A stretch of 64,000 bases of DNA, from assembly GCA_024364735.1 (NCBI GenBank), contig JAGFNQ010000712.1, forward strand, positions 172,720-236,719, in the 5' to 3' direction. Source of the DNA: Boesenbergia rotunda (Eukaryota; Streptophyta; Magnoliopsida; Zingiberales; Zingiberaceae). Below the pieces are notes generated by a model. That model made no database searches, had not been told where the DNA came from, and worked only from the letters and a program-made list of their open reading frames with translations. The translations under genes and the position numbers were made by a program. Below, one piece after another: positions 57,460-64,000 of this stretch (the stretch's first letter is position 1; each line of letters starts with the position of its first letter).

Positions 57460-58190
57460 ATGGATCTCAAAAGTTTCTCCCTTAGGAAATTAGGTGAAAT
57501 ATGCCAAAAAGGGTTGGAAGACTTGGATAAGTTTTAATCCTAGATTTTGGCACATCAAAAGAAAAATTTTGGGAGAAAAGGTGAAAAAGGAGCTATAATT
57601 CACAAAATTGAGGTTTAATGGTGGAATACCATGTATTTCAGTGATAGAAAAGAATTGTGATCAAGGAGAAGTGGATGCATTGAAGAGAAGTGAGAATTAG
57701 CACTTTTAGGATGAGCTCATTTGATACTTTTTAGAAGAAGTAGGATTTCGTGCCAATCTTGGGATTTGGAGTACATTTATTTGGAAACATATTTTTCCCA
57801 AGCAGATATTGGCTTCACAAATCTCCCCACAAAATTTCATATTTTTTGGAGATTTGTAGAATTTTTAGGGTATTTCTGAATTTCGGCCTGAAAACCTGAA
57901 AATCAGGTATCAGTCGACTGCCCTGGGGGCAGTCGACTGGTCCGAGCCAAAATGCACACTGTATGTTTTTGCAGTCAACTGCCATTTGGGCAGTCGACTG
58001 ATATGAAGGCTGAAATAGGAAAATGACTATTGGATGATAGAATATGATGTCTAAATTAAAATCCTTGATGATATTGGTTGAGTAAAGGTGTGCCTCATGG
58101 GTTAATGGTGATTATATGAAATGAGGCCATATGGAAAATTCAAGGAAGTTTGATAAGTTTCTCTTGTGTATCTAGGATTTAGAGATAAAA
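57460..58190 (+). other. Family C internal region beyond gag, ends at an assembly gap
   Basis: No protease or other pol motif is seen. Inverted repeats with the CAGTCGACTG arms of the family C LTR occur at 57907-57938 and 57971-58000. The sequence stops at the N at 58191, so the rest of family C, including its 3' LTR, is absent. Confidence 0.7.
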
Positions 58191-58191
58191 N
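58191..58191. other. Single undetermined base, likely a contig join
   Basis: One N separates family C sequence from an abrupt restart inside family B sequence that duplicates the stretch beginning at about 52105. It is best explained as a scaffold join of unknown gap length. Confidence 0.8.
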
Positions 58192-61005
58192 GAACTTACT
58201 GATCAGTGGTGATCTGATCGGTCACCGGACCGATCAGTATGATTCCTGATCGGTCACTAGACCGATCAGGGTGAGTCCTGATCGGTCGGTGGACCGATCA
58301 GGTTCGACACAGACTGTTTTCTGAACCTGATCAGTTTCAGAAATAGATTTGTTTCAACCCTTAACCATTCCCAAACCCTAGTTCAATTAGTTTTTAATCC
58401 ATTTGTTCCTAAGGGTTCCCTCAATCAAAATACATTTCTTCAAACAATTATCAATATATGATACTAATATCAAATTTCCAAAACATGATCAGATTTCATG
58501 ATACAAACAAAAATATGATCAAATTTTCAAAAACATGCTTGTATCAAGTTAGTATCAACCTATGATCAATTTCTAAATTCTGATCAGTTTAATGTATGTT
58601 TATAACATGCTTGCTCCACCTAGTTGAAATTAAATTTGTATCAACTCCATAATCCTAATTCCCCATTCCATTGATAATACAACTTTAGGGTGAAGCAAAT
58701 AAATACAAGTTTGAAAACATGATCCAGAAAAACATGGTGAAACTGAATATGTTGGGGATGTATACATATATATATACTAAGTCCTAGAACCTTAATTTTG
58801 TTTGATACAAAGAAAGCCCAAAGTCATACATCATAGTGAATTTGAAACTCATGTCATTTGTTTGATGATGCCTTGTGAGGTTTTATGATGATCATAACAA
58901 ACTATGTATTCCTCAAAAATTTGCATGCAATACATTAACGTTACTAACACATACAGTAAATCATGGCATACTTGATCATGTTCACCAAACAAAATACCTT
59001 AAGAAAAATTTAAGCCTAAACCTTAAGCTCATGTTCTTTGTTTGGTGATGCCTTATTAGTACATTCTATGTGTTAATCCTTGTTCTTTAGCATGCATTCA
59101 TGTTGTATAACATATACAAGAAAATGGACTCCTTAGGCTTGACATAAGGCATATCATAAACCATGAATTGCAGGAAAACATAAATTGCAACAATAAACCT
59201 AATTATCCTAAACAATTCATGGCAAGAGTAAGTTATGTGTCAACCTAAACCATTCATGTGAATAATTTTTTTTAAACTTGTTTATTTATTTTGAAGCATG
59301 GATATACTATCATTCGTTGCATGATAAGTTTCCTTATTGCCCAAATGAGATTTCATAAATCACTAGCCAAGGGATCATCTTGTTATAAGAACTAAGACAA
59401 TGAAGCTCAAAGCATTTAATTCAAATTTTCCATAACCAACCATGTGAATGACATTTTTCCTTGATCATGGGTTTGGAGCACCAATATCAACCTCCCATGT
59501 TGATAGATGCTCCCCCTCAAATAATGCTTATACAATTCAAAATATGGAAGTTTTAGGTACCCAAATTTTGGGACCTAATGAACTTTCAATGAAAGACTTT
59601 AGCACCCATGCCTTAGTCATTTTCTTTCTAGCTTTTTGAACCATAGAATTATTTTGTGCTCTAAATTGGGTTCTTGACATTAAAGATATGACACTAGGTT
59701 CTTTAGGTTGGTAACCCAAACCAACCTTTTTGTAAGCCGCCTTTTGTGAGTTTAAGATCATATCTAGGGTTTTGGAACTTGTTGAAAATTTCTTAAGAAT
59801 ATTCTTGAGGTTTTCAATTTCACCCTTCAAGCCCTTATTTTCATCCTCAAGATTTTTAACATACAAGTCATCCATTGCCTCATCCTTAGAGGATTTCTCA
59901 TGAAAATCATTAATATCCTCCACCCTAGAGGATTTCAATTCTTCTACTTCCAATTTCAACAATTTAACTTTGTTCTTGGATTTTTTAAGCAACCTAGCTA
60001 GACATGCAATGGTTCTATAGCACTTATCTAGCTCGGGAGAGATTACCTCTTCATCATCCGAAGATGATAAAGGCGCGGTTGAGGAGCTTGATTCATCTCC
60101 ACTCTCCTCTTCATTTGAATCCTCTATGGCCATGAGGGCACGGTGATGAGTGTACTTCTCCTCCTTCTCTTCTTCGGATGAACTAGAGGACGATTCATCC
60201 CATGTGGCCCTCAAGGCCTTCTTTTTCTTCTTTGATTTATCCTTCTTCTTCTTTAACTTTGGACATTCATCCTTGTAATGTCCTTTCTTACTACATTCAT
60301 AACACATAATATTAGACTTATCAATCTTAACTTCACTAGGGTTACCTTTACCCCTGAGGCGCCGGCTCTTCCTCATCATCTTTCTAACAAAGTTGGTCAT
60401 CTCGGAGGAAGAAGGCCAGCTGCCCTCCTCCTCGGACTCAGATGAGGATGAAGATGAAGAGACTTCCTTCTCCTTCTTCTTCCCCTTCTTCTTCTTCTTG
60501 TTGTCACCTGCCACTAAGGCAATACATTTCTCTTTTGAACTTTTGTTAGAGATCTCATGTAGTTCCATTTCACAAAATAGATCTTCTAACTTAACACAAG
60601 ATAAATCCTTGGACACCTTGTAAGCATCCACCATGGATGACCACAAGGCATTCCTAGGAAAAGCTTTGAGGATACACCTTATAAGATCTCGGTTCTCTAC
60701 CTTCTCATTAATGGAGTGGAGACCGTTGAGGATTTCTTTGAATCGTCCATGCAGTATACTTACAGTTTCATCCTCTTCCATGGACAGATTTTGGAGTTGG
60801 CTGAGAAGGAGGTCCTTCTTGGCAGTCCGGGTGTCTTGAGTGCCTTCATGGAGCTCAATGATCTTGCTCCATAAGTCTTTAGCACTTGTGAAGGGACCAA
60901 CCTCGATTAGTTGGTCCTTGGTCAATCCGCATTGCAAAGTTACCACCGCTTTCGCATCAGCTTCACCTTTCCAGATTTGATCTGCCGACCAACTTGAGAA
61001 GTCCA
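58192..61005 (-). repeat. Second copy of family B internal region (about 98% identical to 52105-54836)
   Basis: It is collinear with 52105-54836 and differs by scattered single-base changes and small indels. It continues past the point where family C interrupts copy 1, proving the uninterrupted target sequence. It is probably the other haplotype or a second element joined at the N. Confidence 0.85.
59537..61005 (-). CDS. Gag of Copia family B, copy 2, 5' end cut by family D
   Basis: It has the same domain order as copy 1 but extends further towards the N-terminus (IWKGEADAKAVVTLQCGLTK). The frame is open from the family D junction at about 61005 to the stop near 59537. The CCHC knuckle reads CYECSKKGHYKDEC. 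The apparent start upstream of 61005 lies inside the family D LTR and is not native. No pol follows. Confidence 0.86.
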
Positions 61006-62688
61006 TGTTGGTGCAAGTTGCATCAATGATATTCCTCTTTAAGTGTTTTAATGTTTGACAATACACTTAAGTCAGTGATACAATAAATAGACAAAGGGGA
61101 GCAAAAGTGAAGTAACCAAAGCTGAGGAAAAGTCCTAGTTAATCTAGGCATCGAAATCCTAAGTCCCAGCGAAGGGCTGCTGGGCACCTAGCGAAGGGCT
61201 GCTAGGTATCAAAACCCCAAGTCCTAGCGAAGGGATGCTAGGCACCTAGCGAAGGGCTGCTAGGTATCGTAACCCTAAGACCTAGCGAAGGGCTGCTAGG
61301 CACCTAGTGAAGGACTACTAGGCATAGAAGACCTAGCGAAGGGATGCTAGGCACCTAGCGAAGGGCTGCTAGGCATAGAAGACCTAGCGAAGGATTGCTA
61401 GGCACCAGGCGAAGGACCGCTTGGTAACAAAGACCTAGCGAAGGGCTGCTAGGCACCTGGCGAAGGGCTGCTAGGGAATGAAGACCTGGCGAAGGACTGC
61501 TAGGCACCTAGCGAAGGATTGCTAGGTAATAAAGTCTTGGTCCAAGGGACTAAGCAACTTAGCTGAGCGATGACTAAGGACAGGAGTAGAGACGGGTCAG
61601 GGTTTGGGCGTCTCGAGGTCCGGGAGTATCGGAAGCTAAGTAAAAGTCCACCCGAAGGACTGGGTGGCAACCGTCTCCTAAAAGGAGTAGGTGAAGGGAG
61701 AGTTCTCGGGGATAGGAACTCGTGCCGGTTTGACCTAGGGTTTCGTGCAAATCCAAAGTCCGAACCAAGTCCTTAAGCCTAATATTATATGTATATGCTT
61801 TGTGTTTGTGTATCTTGCAGGTAACAAGAACCGGAGACAAAGCAACCAGTTTGCAGGCTTTAAGGAGGGCGCCCTCAGCAGGGAGGGCGCCCCCATTAGC
61901 CAGGGTGCCCTCAACAGCCAGGGCGCCCTGAGCAAAGAAGAAAAATAGGAGTTAAGTGAAGCAGGCAGAACAGGTGTCAAGCGGGGCGCCCTGAGCGTCC
62001 GGGGCGCCTTGGTTCAAAACTGTACTTGCAGTTTCGAACCCAAAACAAAGATAAGACATCATGAGGGTGCCCTGAGCATCCGGGGCGCCCTGGTCAACAA
62101 TCTTATCACCTGCGGTGAGGTAGGCGCAAGGATAAGGCTTGACCGAGTCTTCCGGGGCGCCCCCAGCATCCAGGGCGCCCCCAGGAGGCCTATATAAGGG
62201 GCTTCGACCCCTTTGCTTCAAAAACAACATTCCAGAGCCATTCTGATCATTCCGACCGACGACAACGTGCTAAAGATGAGGCTCTACGACCGGGAGGCTC
62301 CACGAGGAAGTGCGCGGCACTTCGGAGGTCCAGATCGGCCGAGTTTTCAGATCTTGCTTGTTCGGTTTGAGTTTACTATTACGCACTTAATTTTACTTAT
62401 ATTCTGATTGTAAACTTGCACTGTAAGTCGGGTTTCTCCGCCTCCGGAAAGTCCGGGAAGGAGACCAATAGTGGACGGGCATACCCGTGCATAGGCCTTG
62501 GATGTACTAACCCTGGGGGGTCGGGAACCAAGTAAAAATCCGTCGTGTCACTGTCTTTGTTTTTCTTCGTTCTATTTATTTTCCGCTGCGCTAACACTCT
62601 AAGTCTAGATCGAAAGTTTACGAAGTACTCCGAAAGATTTCAAACGATCGATATTCACCCCCCCTCTATCGACGGCACCGGTCCTACA
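61006..62688 (+). repeat. 5' LTR of Copia family D
   Basis: The 1683-bp LTR runs from TGTTGGTGCAAG to CGGTCCTACA. It contains a hairpin array (61147-61535) of the same loop type as family A, GGGCGCCC-type words, a TATA box at 62190-62200 (CTATATAAGGG) and the ATTCACCCCCCCTCTATCG terminus. Its overall layout parallels family A, but the sequence outside these motifs differs. Confidence 0.85.
61147..61535 (+). repeat. Array of about 16 short hairpins in the family D LTR
   Basis: Units such as CCTAGCGAAGGGCTGCTAGG, CCCAGC/GCTGGG, CCTAGT/ACTAGG and CCAGGC/GCTTGG share the GAAGG loop. A further hairpin with arms CCACCC/GGGTGG and the same GAAGGACT loop lies at about 61648. Arm changes are compensatory. 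Confidence 0.82.
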
Positions 62689-62689
62689 A

Positions 62690-62702
62690 TTGGTATCAGA
62701 GC
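62690..62702 (+). other. Primer-binding site of family D
   Basis: TTGGTATCAGAGC follows the LTR end TCCTACA; initiator Met tRNA type. Confidence 0.88.
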
Positions 62703-62793
62703 CGAGCCGCTCTTCACCGGACTAACCGCCGACGGAGCAACGACGCCAGGAGTTGAGGGGGAGCTCAGGGGTGAATCAGGTATTTTTTTAAAA

Positions 62794-63861
62794 ATGTCCA
62801 TTTTTAAATTTCATATTATATGCTTCACATGCAGGGAGAGAGGGCACTATAAAAATCAGTGCCCTACTCGTAAGAATCGTTCGTCACCGGCGACAAAGGA
62901 GGCACCAGCGCCAGGAGTCCGGAGAGATAAAAGCCATATCAGATGCTTCAAGTGCGAAAAATTCGGACACTACAAAAACAAATGTCCGGCAAAGGTACGA
63001 AAAATTTATGTTCCAAAAATTTTACAAGTCCCTGCACTGCCATGTGATAAAATAGTTAATTTTTCTGATAAAGTAGATTTACTGCATAGTAAAATTAACA
63101 CTTTGCATGTTAAATTACAAAACGTGAATATGATCAAAATATCAGAAATTAATTGTTTAATTTAGAATATCAATTCAATAATTGCTAAAATTAATTCTGA
63201 TAATTTATCTGATAAAATTAACTCTGATAATTTATCTGATAAAATTAATCCTGATATTTTATCTGATAAAATTAATCCTGATAATTTATCTGATAAAATT
63301 AATCCTGATAATTTATCTGATAAAATTAATTCTGATAATCTTAATTCAGACAAAATTAATCCTAAGGATAATTCGGAATTCAAATTTGAAAATCCTAAGG
63401 ATAAATTCGAATTCAAATTTGAATATCTTAAGGATAATTCAGAAAGTAATTCTGAAAATCTCAAGATTAATTCAGAAATTAATTGTGAAAATCTTAAAGA
63501 TAATTTAGAGATTAATGTTGAAAATATTAAAAATATATCTGAGGATAATGGTGAAGATAAAATTCTCCTAGATAATAACTTAATCATAGATAATATTGAA
63601 TATTATTATAAAACTTTAACAAATGGCCCCTTTTACTCTACCTACTGTGAGAATATTGAAAAATCTAATCTTGAGGAGGATATAGAATTTTCTAAGATAA
63701 AGGCCATAATCAATAAAAATTACAAAAATTCAAATAAATCAAAATTATTAGAAAAACTTGAAAAGAAAGATAAAGATGAAGAAGAAATTTTCGAAATAAT
63801 GAAAATGATGAATTTAAACCCACAATTATTAATTAATCATTATAACCTTAATCCAAATTAA
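62794..63861 (+). pseudogene. Capsid-less Gag-like protein of family D with in-frame 27-bp repeats
   Basis: From the ATG at 62794 the frame encodes two zinc knuckles at once, CFTCRERGHYKNQC and CFKCEKFGHYKNKC, with no preceding capsid domain. A single TAG (63163-63165) is followed, in the same frame, by 231 further sense codons to TAA at 63859-63861. This second part has about six copies of a nine-residue unit INPDNLSDK (27 bp), then Asn/Lys/Glu-rich sequence ending LLINHYNLNPN. Staying open in such AT-rich DNA argues that it was selected as protein. It lacks an early ATG after the TAG, so start-codon-based callers miss it. Function is unknown; a nucleic-acid-binding Gag derivative is likely. 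Confidence 0.65.
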
Positions 63862-64000
63862 ATCCTAATTAAATTCAAATTAATTCTAATTAAATCCTAA
63901 TTAAATTCAAATTAATTTATATTAAATCCTAATTAAATTCAAATTAATTCAATTTAAAATCCTAATTAAATTCAAATTAATTCAAATTAAATCTTAATTA
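63862..64000 (+). repeat. AT-rich tandem repeat at the window end
   Basis: AAATCCTAATTAAATTCAAA recurs with unit length about 30-35 bp to the end of the window, inside family D. Confidence 0.75.

Noticed and set aside
63162..63587. Minus-strand Leu/Ser-rich frame opposite the family D repeat
   Set aside because: It mirrors the 27-bp repeat. The plus-strand frame continues the zinc-knuckle protein and is the better coding candidate.

Overview
This is nuclear DNA from a flowering plant, probably a monocot (the GATA-factor gene has very GC-rich exons; species not determined). It has three recognisable host genes, all on the minus strand, in an island at about 17.6-32.7 kb. Layers of nested mobile elements lie on both sides.

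Left flank (1-14.65 kb). A minus-strand Athila-type Gypsy LTR (158-2521) has inserted into a broken Copia LTR/gag fragment (2522-3794). Next is a decayed MULE transposase (about 3964-5480). A structurally complete Copia-type element, here called family A, occupies 5893-14648 with a perfect 5-bp target duplication. It encodes gag but no pol. Behind an internal GC-palindrome/TATA promoter it carries a second, apparently spliced gene resembling the plant 'putative plant transposon protein' family.

Host island. From low to high coordinate it holds the serine palmitoyltransferase small subunit (17618-17876), the nucleoporin NUP96 (18627-25280, five coding exons that join in frame to exactly 1046 residues), a degraded small cysteine-motif gene (about 27.12-27.42 kb) and a two-exon GATA zinc-finger factor (30425-31685). 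Between them are a MITE, two SINE copies with target duplications, and a Harbinger-like element carrying a 640-bp CG-rich array.

Middle (33-40.8 kb). This is AT-rich intergenic DNA with a MITE, an (AT)n tract, a tandem pair of foldback units, a third, 5'-truncated SINE and a degenerate minisatellite.

Right flank (40.8-64 kb). A Tat/Retand-like Gypsy element (40786-49490) has been killed by many C-to-T-type stop codons and is split by a solo LTR of Copia family B (44100-46253). A family B element (from 49491, minus strand) was itself hit by family C (54837). A single N at 58191 is followed by a second copy of about 2.7 kb of family B, probably an assembly or haplotype join. That copy is interrupted by family D (61006 to the window end).

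The Copia families A-D share Sirevirus-like features: an initiator-Met-tRNA primer site, a common C-rich LTR terminus and a Gag with zinc knuckles. Gags of A, B and C also share a C-terminal coiled coil and glycine-motif region. None shows pol where it can be examined. Their LTRs contain arrays of short hairpins whose arms change in compensatory fashion while the loops stay constant. These arrays and the second gene of family A are the most unusual content. All assignments are by eye from sequence; no searches were run.
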